Below the pieces are notes generated by a model. The model did not search any database. It saw only the letters and a program-made list of their open reading frames with translations, and was not told the DNA's origin. Below are positions 1 to 8,507 of a DNA stretch of 64,000 nucleotides, in pieces. The stretch spans positions 2,356,001 through 2,420,000 of the forward strand of contig CP119326.1 in assembly GCA_029202665.1 (NCBI GenBank), written 5' to 3'. Source of the stretch: Candidatus Brevundimonas colombiensis (GTDB taxonomy: Bacteria; Pseudomonadota; Alphaproteobacteria; Caulobacterales; Caulobacteraceae). Both the position numbers and the translations under genes were made by a program. Positions within the stretch are counted from its first letter, which is position 1, and every line of letters begins with the position of its first letter.

Positions 1-1
1 T

Positions 2-1456
2 GTGGTGCGACCGCTGGCTCCGGGCTTGGTGGCGCAAATGCGTTCGGCGGTGCAGTCCATCGACAGTTATCGCGAGGCGCAGGAAAGCCGGGCGCGCATC
101 CAGTCGGCCTTTATTCTCAGCTACCTGGAGACGGCGCTGCTGGTGCTGGTGGGCGCGGTCTGGCTGGGGATGTCGGCGGCCAGCAGTATTTCCGCCCCTA
201 TCGGGCGGTTGGTCAAGGCGGCGGGTCAGATCGCGGGCGGCGACCTGACCGCGAGGGTCGACAGCGCCGGCGCTCCGGCCGAGATCGCCACCCTGTCCGA
301 CGCCTTCAATCGCATGACCGGCGATCTGCAGGATCAGCAAAGCGCGCTGAAGGCGGCTAGCGACGAAGCCCAGGACCGCAGTCGTTTCATCGAAACCGTG
401 CTGTCGGGCGTCAGCGCAGGCGTGATCGGGCTGGATCGGCGCGGCCGCGTGTCCGCCATCAACGACAGCGCCCTGCAATTGCTGCATATCGAAGAGGCTG
501 AGGTGCTGGGGCATGAACTGGCGGCCCTGTCGCCAGAGTTGAGCGATCTGGTGCGCCGGGCCGAAGCCCATATCGAGGAGGATATCGACGTCAGCCGGGG
601 CGGCGACACCCGCCGTCTGCGCGTCCGCATCGAGGGCGGGCAGGGCGGCGAGATGGTCCTGACGTTCGACGACATCACCCGCCTGGTGACGGCCCAGCGC
701 AACGCCGCCTGGCGCGATGTGGCGCGCCGCATCGCCCATGAGATCAAGAACCCCCTGACGCCGATCCAGTTGTCGGCCGAGCGGTTGAAACGCAAGTACC
801 GGGCGCGGATCGGAGAGGATGTCGAGATCTTCGACCGCTGCACCGACACCATTATCCGTCAGGTCGGAGACATCGGCCGGATGGTGGACGAGTTCTCGTC
901 CTTCGCCCGGATGCCGGCGCCGAGGTTCGCCCCGTCGAATCCGGCGGAGATGCTGCGCGAAGCGGTGTTCGCCCAGCGGGTGGCGGCCCCCGATATCGTT
1001 GTGGACATGGTCGACCCCCTGCCCGAGGCCGTGCTGGAAAGCGACGGGCGGATGGTGGGCCAGGCCTTGCTGAACATCCTGAAGAACGCCGGGGAATCGG
1101 TCGCGGCCCGCCGGGCGGCGGCGGGCGAGGATGCGGCGTCGGACGATCCCGCCGTGATCGCCTCGCTGTCCATAGAGGACGGAAACGCCACCTTCGTCAT
1201 CGAGGACGACGGCGTGGGCCTGCCTGCACGCGACCGCGACCGGCTGACCGAACCCTATGTCACCACGCGCGAGAAGGGCACGGGCCTGGGCCTGGCCATC
1301 GTCAAACGCATCTGCGAGGACCACGGCGGCGAACTGAAGCTGGCCGACGCCCAGACGCTGCGCGGGGCGCGCGTGTGCATGATCTTCCCCCTGAAACCCC
1401 ACGGCAAGGCCGTCGACGGCGTGGAGCGCAGGCTTCAGACCGTCGCCGCCGAATAG
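2..1456 (+). CDS. ntrY: NtrY nitrogen-regulation sensor histidine kinase (5' truncated by window edge)
   Basis: Membrane histidine kinase of the NtrY/NtrX pair. Only the C-terminal 484 residues are in the window; the gene begins upstream. Visible in order: end of a periplasmic/juxtamembrane segment, one transmembrane helix (about residues 38-62 of the fragment), HAMP domain (about 63-115), PAS domain (about 130-230), HisKA with the phospho-acceptor in the motif IAHEIKNPLTP (His about 246), and a HATPase with N-box NILKNAGE and G-boxes DDGVGL and GTGLGLAI. All catalytic motifs are intact. It ends 9 nt before ntrX, consistent with one operon. The assignment rests on the domain order plus the ntrX neighbour. 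Confidence 0.93.
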   Translation: MVRPLAPGLVAQMRSAVQSIDSYREAQESRARIQSAFILSYLETALLVLVGAVWLGMSAASSISAPIGRLVKAAGQIAGGDLTARVDSAGAPAEIATLSDAFNRMTGDLQDQQSALKAASDEAQDRSRFIETVLSGVSAGVIGLDRRGRVSAINDSALQLLHIEEAEVLGHELAALSPELSDLVRRAEAHIEEDIDVSRGGDTRRLRVRIEGGQGGEMVLTFDDITRLVTAQRNAAWRDVARRIAHEIKNPLTPIQLSAERLKRKYRARIGEDVEIFDRCTDTIIRQVGDIGRMVDEFSSFARMPAPRFAPSNPAEMLREAVFAQRVAAPDIVVDMVDPLPEAVLESDGRMVGQALLNILKNAGESVAARRAAAGEDAASDDPAVIASLSIEDGNATFVIEDDGVGLPARDRDRLTEPYVTTREKGTGLGLAIVKRICEDHGGELKLADAQTLRGARVCMIFPLKPHGKAVDGVERRLQTVAAE

Positions 1457-1465
1457 CGAGGCAAG

Positions 1466-2872
1466 ATGCGACCTACCGGTTCCGACATTCTGGTCGTCGA
1501 CGACGAAGCCGACATCCGCGACCTGGTCTCCGGCCTTCTGGAGGACGAGGGGCACGCCGTGCGCGTCGCCGCCAACTCCGACGAAGCGCTGGCCGCGATC
1601 CGCGCCAGAAAGCCGTCGCTGGCGATCCTGGACATCTGGATGCAGGGCGGCGGCCTGGACGGGCTGGAACTGCTGGAGGTGGTCAAGGAACTCGATCCAG
1701 ACCTGCCGGTGGTGATGATCTCGGGCCACGGCAATATCGAGACGGCGGTCACGGCGTTGAAACGCGGCGCCTATGACTTCATCGAGAAGCCATTCAAGTC
1801 GGACCGGCTGGTGGTGGTGGTCGAACGGGCCATCGAGGCGGCGACCCTGAGGCGTGAAAACCGCCGCTTGCGCGCCCAGACCATGACGCCTTCCGGCCTG
1901 ATCGGCCGGTCGCAGGCGGCCCAGGCGCTGCGCAGCACCATCGCCAAGGTGGCCCAGGCCAACAGCCGTGTCCTGATCTCTGGCCCCGCCGGATCGGGCA
2001 AGGAACTGGTGGCGCGCCAGATCCACGAAGGCAGCCCGCGCGCCCGCGCCGAGTTCGTCGCCATATCGGCCGCCGGCATGACGCCGGAACGGCTGGACGT
2101 CGAGCTGTTCGGCGAAGAGGGACAGGATGGGCGCCCGCGCAAGATCGGCGTGTTCGAACGCGCCCACAACGGCACGCTCTATCTGGACGAAATCAGCGAC
2201 ATGCCGCGCGAGAGCCAGAGCCGCATCCTTCGCGTTCTGGTCGATCAGCGGTTCCGTCGCGTCGGCGGCGAGCAGGATGTTCAGGTCGATGTCCGCGTCG
2301 TCACCTCGACCTCGCGCGACCTGAAGTCGGAAATCGCAGAGGGCCGGTTCCGCGAAGACCTGTTCCACCGCCTGAACGTCGTGCCGATCCGCGTGCCGGC
2401 CCTGTCGGAACGGCGCGAGGACATCGCCGAACTGGTCGAGTATTTCGTCGATACGATCAGCGCCTCGCAAGGTCTGCCCAAGCGGATCGTCGGCGACGAT
2501 GCGGTGGCGGTGCTGCAGGTTCACCCTTGGCCCGGCAACATTCGGCAACTGCGCAACAATATCGAGCGGCTGCTGATTTTGGCGACAGGCGATCCGGCCG
2601 AGACCATCACGGCCGACATGCTGCCCCAGGAGGTGGCGACCTCGAACGGCGGCGGCGCGAACCTGGGCGGGGAGCGGACCATCGCCCTGCCGCTGCGCGA
2701 GGCGCGCGAGGTGTTCGAGCGTGAATATCTGGCGGCGCAGATCATGCGGTTCGGGGGCAATATTTCACGCACCGCCGCCTTCATCGGCATGGAGCGGTCG
2801 GCCCTGCACCGCAAGCTGAAGTCGCTGGGCGTATCGCCCGCGCGCGGCGGCGAAGAGGACGAGCCGGCCTGA
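1466..2872 (+). CDS. ntrX: NtrX response regulator, NtrC family, lacking a GAFTGA loop
   Basis: Response regulator partner of NtrY. Receiver domain at residues 1-120 with phospho-acceptor Asp about 56 (AILDIW). AAA+ domain about 145-370 with Walker A GPAGSGKE (173-180) and Walker B TLYLDEISD (about 238-245). C-terminal Fis-type HTH about 430-460 (ISRTAAFIGMERSALHRKL). At about 214-228, where sigma54 activators carry GAFTGA, the sequence is ELFGEEGQDGRPRKIG, so the sigma54-contact loop is missing. It may therefore act without sigma54 contact (inference). The start follows GAGGCAAG. The stop overlaps the dat start by 1 nt (TGATG). Confidence 0.94.
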   Translation: MRPTGSDILVVDDEADIRDLVSGLLEDEGHAVRVAANSDEALAAIRARKPSLAILDIWMQGGGLDGLELLEVVKELDPDLPVVMISGHGNIETAVTALKRGAYDFIEKPFKSDRLVVVVERAIEAATLRRENRRLRAQTMTPSGLIGRSQAAQALRSTIAKVAQANSRVLISGPAGSGKELVARQIHEGSPRARAEFVAISAAGMTPERLDVELFGEEGQDGRPRKIGVFERAHNGTLYLDEISDMPRESQSRILRVLVDQRFRRVGGEQDVQVDVRVVTSTSRDLKSEIAEGRFREDLFHRLNVVPIRVPALSERREDIAELVEYFVDTISASQGLPKRIVGDDAVAVLQVHPWPGNIRQLRNNIERLLILATGDPAETITADMLPQEVATSNGGGANLGGERTIALPLREAREVFEREYLAAQIMRFGGNISRTAAFIGMERSALHRKLKSLGVSPARGGEEDEPA

Positions 2873-3732
2873 TGTCGCGCGTCGCCTACGTCAACGGCGC
2901 CTATAGTCCGCATGGGCAGGCGGTGGTTCATATCGAGGATCGCGGCTTTCAATTCGCCGACGGGGTCTATGAGGTCTGGTCGGTGATGGAGAGTCGGCTG
3001 GCCGACTTCGACGGCCATATGACGCGCCTGAACCGCAGCCTGGATGCGCTGAAGATCGATATCCCGATGACGTCGGCGGCGCTGGGCCTCGTATTGCGTG
3101 AGACGGTGCGGCGCAATCGGGTGCGCGAGGGCATGGTCTATCTGCAGGTCACGCGGGGCACGGCGGCGCGCGACCACGCCTTTCCGGCCGACGCGGCGCC
3201 CAGCGTGATCGTGACGGCCAAGCGGGTCGATCGTGCGCGCGGACAGGCGATGGCGGCAAAGGGCGCGGCGGGCGTGACCCAGCCCGACATCCGCTGGGGG
3301 CGATGCGACATCAAGACGGTGGGCCTGCTGCCGAACGTTCTGGCCAAACAGGCCGCACGCGAACGCGGCGCCTATGAATGTCTGATGTACGACGACATGG
3401 GCCTGGTGACCGAGGGGGCCTCGACCAACGCCTGGATCGTGGACGAGGAGGGGCGGCTGAGAACGCGCGACGTCCAAGCCAACATCCTGCGTGGCGTCAC
3501 CCGCGAGGCGGTTCTGAAACTGGTCGTCGCCGAAGGGATCGCGCTGGACGAACGCCCGTTTTCGGTCGAGGAGGCCAAACGCGCGCGCGAGGTCTTCGTC
3601 ACGGCCGCCAGCGCCTTCGTCATGCCGCTGATCTCGCTGGATGGCGTCAGGATCGGCGACGGAACGCCAGGTCCCGTCGCCACACGTTTGCGCGACGTCT
3701 ATCTTGAACAGGCGCGCAGAGAGGCCATTTAG
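2872..3732 (+). CDS. dat: D-amino-acid aminotransferase (class IV PLP)
   Basis: Class IV (branched-chain/D-alanine type) PLP aminotransferase of 286 aa, the usual family length. The Schiff-base lysine is in CDIKTVGLLP (Lys about 148) and the PLP-binding glutamate in VTEGASTN (Glu about 181). The N-terminal RGFQFADGVYEV matches the family start. It is expected to interconvert D-amino acids such as D-Ala and D-Glu for peptidoglycan precursors. It overlaps ntrX by one base, so translation is probably coupled. The D-amino acid specificity is inferred from family resemblance and from the usual ntrYX-dat-hfq order in alphaproteobacteria; BCAA aminotransferase or aminodeoxychorismate lyase are alternatives. 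Confidence 0.88.
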   Translation: MSRVAYVNGAYSPHGQAVVHIEDRGFQFADGVYEVWSVMESRLADFDGHMTRLNRSLDALKIDIPMTSAALGLVLRETVRRNRVREGMVYLQVTRGTAARDHAFPADAAPSVIVTAKRVDRARGQAMAAKGAAGVTQPDIRWGRCDIKTVGLLPNVLAKQAARERGAYECLMYDDMGLVTEGASTNAWIVDEEGRLRTRDVQANILRGVTREAVLKLVVAEGIALDERPFSVEEAKRAREVFVTAASAFVMPLISLDGVRIGDGTPGPVATRLRDVYLEQARREAI

Positions 3733-3835
3733 GCCGTTGCCCCTGTAGGCGGGCGGCGGCTAAGGTCGCCTTCGGCCGCATCGGCCCCACGCCGACACAT
3801 CGGCGACGAACAACGAAGAACAGGAAAAACCTGCC

Positions 3836-4081
3836 ATGTCGCAAGACAAGCGTCAGAACCTTCAGGACACCTTCCTCAACTCGGTCCGCAAGACCAAGAC
3901 GCCGCTGACCATCTTCCTGGTCAATGGGGTCAAGTTGCAGGGAATCGTGACGTGGTTCGACAACTTCTGTGTGCTGCTGCGCCGCGATGGCCAGTCCCAG
4001 CTGGTGTACAAGCACGCCATCTCCACCATCATGCCGTCCGCGCCCGTGCAACTGTACGAGCCCGACGCCGAAGAAGATTGA
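3836..4081 (+). CDS. hfq: RNA chaperone Hfq
   Basis: 81-aa Sm-like hexameric RNA chaperone that pairs small RNAs with mRNAs. Sm1 region TPLTIFLVNGVKLQGIV and Sm2 signature YKHAIST are both present, as are the N-terminal Gln residues (QNLQDTFLN) of the proximal RNA face. The C-terminal tail is short and acidic (PDAEED), as in other alphaproteobacteria. The start is preceded by AGGAAAAACCTGCC. Its stop is immediately followed by the TTG start of hflX, so the two are almost certainly co-translated. Confidence 0.98.
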   Translation: MSQDKRQNLQDTFLNSVRKTKTPLTIFLVNGVKLQGIVTWFDNFCVLLRRDGQSQLVYKHAISTIMPSAPVQLYEPDAEED

Positions 4082-5395
4082 TTGACCCAAAAACTGATTG
4101 ACCACGCCGTCCCTCTGATCCGGGCGGTCGTCATCCATCCCGACCGGCGCGCCGACAGTCCTCGGCTGGCGAGCGAACGGCTTGAGGAGGCCGTAGGCCT
4201 GGCCCGCGCGCTGGACCTCGACGTGCGCGCCGACGAGGTCGTGCGACTGCGCGGAACCACGCCCGCCACCCTGTTCGGAAGCGGCAAGGTCGAGGAACTG
4301 GCCGCCCTGATCCGCGCCGCGGATGCTGAGGCGGTCATCGTTGACGACGCTTTGACGCCTGTGCAGCAGCGCAATCTGGAAAAGGCGTGGGAGGTAAAGG
4401 TCATCGACCGCACCGGCCTGATCCTTGAAATCTTTGGGCGTCGCGCGCGGACCAAGGAAGGGCGGCTGCAGGTCGAACTGGCGCGTCTGGATTACGAGCG
4501 TTCGCGGCTGGTTCGGACCTGGACCCACCTGGAACGCCAGCGTGGCGGCACAGGCTCGACCGGCGGGCCCGGCGAAACCCAGATCGAACTAGACCGGCGT
4601 CTGATCGCCGACCGGATCGTCAAGCTGAAGGCTGAACTGGAAGAGGTGCGCCGCACGCGCGGCCTGCACCGCAAACAGCGTCAGAAGGTTCCGTTCCCCA
4701 CCATCGCCCTGGTGGGCTACACCAATGCGGGCAAGTCGACGCTGTTCAACCGGCTGACGGGATCAGAGGTTTTCGCCAAGGATCTGCTGTTCGCCACGCT
4801 GGACACGACCCAGCGCACCATCCGTTTGCCGCAGGGCCGACCGGCCATTGTGGCGGACACGGTCGGCTTCATCTCGGACCTGCCGCACGAACTGGTCGAG
4901 AGCTTCCGCGCGACGCTGGAAGAAGTCGGAGAGGCCGATCTGATCCTGCATGTCCGCGACATCGCCTCGGCCGACAGCGACGCCCAGGCCAGGGATGTCG
5001 AGGCGGTGCTGAAACAGATCGAGACGCCCGAGGGCAAGACGCGCCGGGTGCTGGAAGTCTGGAACAAGATCGACCTGTTGGACGACGAGGCGCGCGAGGC
5101 TGTGCTGGGCCAGGCCGAACGTCTGGCCAAGGAAGGCGAGGCGGTCGCGGTGTCGGCCTGGACGGGCGACGGGATCGAGCCGTTGCGCCAGACCATCGCC
5201 GGCCTGATCGACGACGATCCGGAAACCCAGGTGACGTTGGCGCCGCATCAGGGCGAGGCGCTGGCTTGGCTTTATGAACACGGCCGGGTGACGTCGCGCG
5301 ATGCGGATGAGCTTGGCCGCACTCATGTCACGGTGCGGTTGCATCCTGGGGCGCTCGGACGATTCGAGCGTCTGTATCCCGACCTTGGCGGCTAA
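4082..5395 (+). CDS. hflX: Ribosome-associated GTPase HflX
   Basis: 437-aa GTPase of the HflX family, which binds and splits stalled 70S ribosomes. Visible: N-terminal HflX domain (about 1-130), a glycine-rich linker (RGGTGSTGGPGE, about 154-164), coiled coil about 170-200, G1 GYTNAGKST (212-220), G3 DTVGF, and G4 NKIDLL. The start is a TTG at position 4082 directly abutting the hfq stop; no better start lies nearby. The hfq-hflX order is typical of proteobacteria. Only the rare start codon is uncertain. Confidence 0.96.
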   Translation: MTQKLIDHAVPLIRAVVIHPDRRADSPRLASERLEEAVGLARALDLDVRADEVVRLRGTTPATLFGSGKVEELAALIRAADAEAVIVDDALTPVQQRNLEKAWEVKVIDRTGLILEIFGRRARTKEGRLQVELARLDYERSRLVRTWTHLERQRGGTGSTGGPGETQIELDRRLIADRIVKLKAELEEVRRTRGLHRKQRQKVPFPTIALVGYTNAGKSTLFNRLTGSEVFAKDLLFATLDTTQRTIRLPQGRPAIVADTVGFISDLPHELVESFRATLEEVGEADLILHVRDIASADSDAQARDVEAVLKQIETPEGKTRRVLEVWNKIDLLDDEAREAVLGQAERLAKEGEAVAVSAWTGDGIEPLRQTIAGLIDDDPETQVTLAPHQGEALAWLYEHGRVTSRDADELGRTHVTVRLHPGALGRFERLYPDLGG

Positions 5396-5401
5396 GTTGC
5401 A

Positions 5402-7039
5402 ATGCATCTGATCGAAACCATACTGCTGCTGCTTCTGGCTGTCGTGGTGTCGGGTTCGATCGCTCGGATCACGCGGATCGCCCTGCCGCTGGTGCAGATC
5501 GCGCTGGGGGCCGGGCTTGTGCTGATCACCGGCTCCACGGTCGATCTGAAACCGGACATTTTCTTCCTGCTGTTCCTGCCGCCGCTGCTGTTTCTGGACG
5601 GATGGCGTATTCCCAAGGAAGACCTGTTCCGCGACCGGGCGGTGATCCTGGAGCTGGCGCTGGGCCTGGTGCTGTTCACCGTTCTGGGACTGGGTTTCCT
5701 GCTGTGGTGGATGATCCCGGAAATGCCAATGCCGGTGGCCTTCGCCCTGGCGGCCATTCTGTCGCCGACAGACCCCATCGCTGTTCAGGCCATCGCGGCC
5801 CGCGCGCCGATCCCCAAGCGGCTGATGCATATTCTGGAGGGCGAATCGCTGCTCAACGACGCGACGGGCCTGACCTGTATGCGGATCGCGGTGATCGCGG
5901 CGACGACGGGAGCCTTTTCCGTCGGCCACGCCATCGGCGCCTTCCTGTGGCTGGCCCTGGTCGGGGTGGCGGTCGGCGTGGCCAGCGCCATGGCCATCAG
6001 CTACGCCAAGACGATGATCAGCCGACGCTGGGGCGAGGATGTCGGCGCGCAGATCTTGGTCAGTCTGCTGATCCCGTTCGCCGCCTATCTGATTGCTGAA
6101 GAGCTGAAAGCGTCCGGCATCCTGGCCGCGGTCGCCGCCGGCATCACCATGAGCTTCACCGAGCGCGGCGCCATTCCCGGCCAGTCCATGGCCATGACCC
6201 GCATCCGGCGCAGCGTTGTGTGGGACACCGTGCAGTTCGTCGCCAACGGCATCATCTTCGTGATCCTGGGCGAACAGATGCCCTCGATCCTGTCGCGCGC
6301 GGCCGAGGTGGTGCGCGGAACCAGCCGGCCCGAGGTCTGGTGGCTGGCGGTCTATGTGGTCGCCATCGTGGCGGCCCTGGCGGCGCTGCGGTTCATCTGG
6401 GTGTGGACCTCGCTGAAGCTGACCCTGTATCGGCGGCGCAATCGCCAGCCGCCCGCGCGCGTGGGCCTGCGCCTGACGCTGGTGATGTCGCTGGCGGGGG
6501 TGCGGGGCGCGATTACACTGGCGGGCATTCTGACGCTGCCGTTCGTTCTGGGCGACGGCTCGCCCATGCCGTCGCGAAACCTGGCGATCTTCCTGGCGGC
6601 GGCGGTCATCATCGTGTCGCTGCTGGTGGCGACCTTCGCCTTGCCCCGACTGCTGAAGGGGGTGGAGCTGCCGCCTGAACCGTCGCACGAGCGCGAGGAG
6701 GATCGAGGCCGGGTCGCCGCGGCTTCCGCCGCCCTGCGGGCCGTGGAGGATGCGTCGCACGTCATGGCCGAGGGGAAGGTCAATCCCGACCTCTATTCCG
6801 ACGTGGCCAGCCGGATCATGGAACTGTATCGCCAGCGGATCGAAAGCCGCACCCGCACAGACGAAGACGATGTCGAGGCCGCCCGTCTGAGCGACACCAT
6901 CGAACGGCATCTGCGGCTGGCCGGTCTGGCGGCCGAGCGGGAAGAACTTGGACGGCTGGCGCGCCTTCGTCGGCTGGATGAAGAGACGGCCAAGAAGCTG
7001 ATCCGCGAGGTGGACCTGCAGGAGTTGCGCTACTCCTGA
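5402..7039 (+). CDS. CPA1-family Na+/H+ antiporter (NhaP/NHE type)
   Basis: 545-aa inner-membrane cation:proton antiporter. About 12 hydrophobic helices occupy residues 1-420, followed by a roughly 120-residue charged cytosolic tail. The motif ESLLNDATG (about residues 143-151) is the conserved Asn-Asp ion-binding pair of CPA1 exchangers, and the LSPTDPIAVQ helix lies just before it. It starts 6 nt after the hflX stop and may be read through from that operon. The transported ion (Na+, K+ or Li+) cannot be told from sequence. Confidence 0.9.
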   Translation: MHLIETILLLLLAVVVSGSIARITRIALPLVQIALGAGLVLITGSTVDLKPDIFFLLFLPPLLFLDGWRIPKEDLFRDRAVILELALGLVLFTVLGLGFLLWWMIPEMPMPVAFALAAILSPTDPIAVQAIAARAPIPKRLMHILEGESLLNDATGLTCMRIAVIAATTGAFSVGHAIGAFLWLALVGVAVGVASAMAISYAKTMISRRWGEDVGAQILVSLLIPFAAYLIAEELKASGILAAVAAGITMSFTERGAIPGQSMAMTRIRRSVVWDTVQFVANGIIFVILGEQMPSILSRAAEVVRGTSRPEVWWLAVYVVAIVAALAALRFIWVWTSLKLTLYRRRNRQPPARVGLRLTLVMSLAGVRGAITLAGILTLPFVLGDGSPMPSRNLAIFLAAAVIIVSLLVATFALPRLLKGVELPPEPSHEREEDRGRVAAASAALRAVEDASHVMAEGKVNPDLYSDVASRIMELYRQRIESRTRTDEDDVEAARLSDTIERHLRLAGLAAEREELGRLARLRRLDEETAKKLIREVDLQELRYS

Positions 7040-7045
7040 GGCGGA

Positions 7046-7705
7046 TCAGCGATCCATGAAGGCGGCGACATCGTCGTAGCTTTCGGCGATGTGGTGGGCG
7101 CCCCGCTGGCGCAGGCGGGCGGCGTGACCTTCGCGAATGTGGCTTCCGGCGGTCAGACCCACCACGGTCATCCCGGCGCTGACGCCCGCCATGACGCCGG
7201 CCTCGCTGTCCTCGATCACCAGGGCCCGCGCCGGATCAACGCCCTGAATCTTTGCGGCGTAGAGGAAGACATCCGGATGGGGCTTGCCGCGCTCAACGTG
7301 CAGGGCCGCGCTATAGACCCGATCGGCAAACATCTCCGCCAAGCCGAAGCGGTCAAGTCCCAGCGCCAGCCAGTCCGGGCCGCTGGACGAGGCGATGCAG
7401 CGGGCTTCGGTGCGGCGATGCAGAAAATCCACAAGGCCGGCGACAGGCTCAAGCTCAGCCTGGGCGCGGGCCCTGGAAATCCGGCTGTAGTTGGGATGGA
7501 AATCCTCAGGACAGGGGCGGCCATGGCGGGCTTCGACCAGGGCGCGGTTGTCCCGCCAACGCCGTCCGACATAGTCCGTCAGAACTTCGTCCAGCGTGGT
7601 GGGCAGGCCCAGCGCGGTCAATTCTTCCGCCATGATGGCGCTGGTCAGCAGTTCGCTGTCAGCGACCACGCCGTCGTAGTCGAAAATGATCAGATCATAG
7701 GTCAT
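7046..7705 (-). CDS. HAD-superfamily hydrolase (phosphoglycolate phosphatase / beta-PGM-like)
   Basis: 219-aa HAD subfamily IA hydrolase. Motif I FDYDGVVADSE supplies the nucleophile and acid aspartates (Asp9, Asp11), motif II is ASSSGP, motif III Lys lies in ERGKPHPDVFL, and motif IV is VIEDSEAGV. A helical cap domain sits between motifs I and II. The substrate is a phosphorylated sugar or small phosphate, but not identifiable. It lies 7 nt downstream of mazG on the same strand, so it is probably the last gene of the transporter-mazG-HAD unit. Confidence 0.87.
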   Translation of the reverse strand: MTYDLIIFDYDGVVADSELLTSAIMAEELTALGLPTTLDEVLTDYVGRRWRDNRALVEARHGRPCPEDFHPNYSRISRARAQAELEPVAGLVDFLHRRTEARCIASSSGPDWLALGLDRFGLAEMFADRVYSAALHVERGKPHPDVFLYAAKIQGVDPARALVIEDSEAGVMAGVSAGMTVVGLTAGSHIREGHAARLRQRGAHHIAESYDDVAAFMDR

Positions 7706-7712
7706 GCGGCGC

Positions 7713-8507
7713 TCACTCGTTGGGGGCGGCCTTTTCCGCCGCCTTTGCGGCGTCCCACAGGCGATCCATCTCCTCCAGCGTCGATTGGTCGGGCGTGCGG
7801 CCGTCCTTGGCCAGTTCTGTTTCGATGAAGCCGAAGCGGCGCACGAACTTGGCGTTGGCGGCGCGCAGGGCGTCTTCGGGTTCGACGTCCAGTTTTCGGG
7901 CCAGGTTGGCGACGACGAACAGCAGGTCGCCTAGCTCCTCGCGCGCCTTGGCCTTGTCGCCCGCTGCGATTTCGACGCGCAGTTCCTCGACCTCTTCCGC
8001 CAGCTTGTCGAACACCTCGTCGGTTGAGGGCCAGTCGAAGCCGACGCGACCAGCGCGTTTGGTCAGCTTGGCGGCGCGGGTCAGGGCGGGCAGGCCGACA
8101 GGCACGTCGTCCAGAACGCCGGGCTTCTTGCGGTCCTTGCGTTCGGCGGCCTTGATGACCTCCCAGGCGACGGTCTGTTCTCTGGACGAGCGCTGGGCTT
8201 CATTCCCGAAGACATGGGGGTGGCGGCGTTCCAACTTGTCGGCGATGGCCGTGACGACATCGTCGAACGCGAACAGCCCCTGTTCCTCGGCCATGCGCGC
8301 GTGGAAGACGACCTGGAACAACAGGTCGCCCAGTTCGCCCTTCAGTTCGGCCAGGTCGTTGCGCTCGATGGCGTCGGCGACCTCATAGGCTTCTTCGATC
8401 GTATAGGGGGCGATGGTGGCGAAGGTCTGCTCCACGTCCCACGGACAGCCGCCGTCCGGGTCGCGCAGCCGCTCCATCACGCCCAACAGACGGTCGATCG
8501 GCCTCAT
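7713..8507 (-). CDS. mazG: MazG nucleoside triphosphate pyrophosphohydrolase
   Basis: 264-aa all-alpha NTP pyrophosphatase that converts (d)NTPs to NMP and PPi. The tandem MazG fold is visible: the first EExx..ExxD set in EEAYEVADAIERND and ELKGELGDLLFQ, and the second in EEVEELRVEI and EELGDLLFVVAN. The length fits full-length two-domain MazG. Its start overlaps the stop of the upstream transporter gene by 4 nt. A second, short MazG-like protein is at 43251-43556. Confidence 0.93.
   Translation of the reverse strand: MRPIDRLLGVMERLRDPDGGCPWDVEQTFATIAPYTIEEAYEVADAIERNDLAELKGELGDLLFQVVFHARMAEEQGLFAFDDVVTAIADKLERRHPHVFGNEAQRSSREQTVAWEVIKAAERKDRKKPGVLDDVPVGLPALTRAAKLTKRAGRVGFDWPSTDEVFDKLAEEVEELRVEIAAGDKAKAREELGDLLFVVANLARKLDVEPEDALRAANAKFVRRFGFIETELAKDGRTPDQSTLEEMDRLWDAAKAAEKAAPNE

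Noticed and set aside
4763..6910. Very long open frame (715 codons) on the minus strand over hflX and the antiporter gene
   Set aside because: Antisense to two clearly conserved genes; its translation is His/Gln/Arg-rich low-complexity sequence, the usual by-product of high-GC coding DNA.
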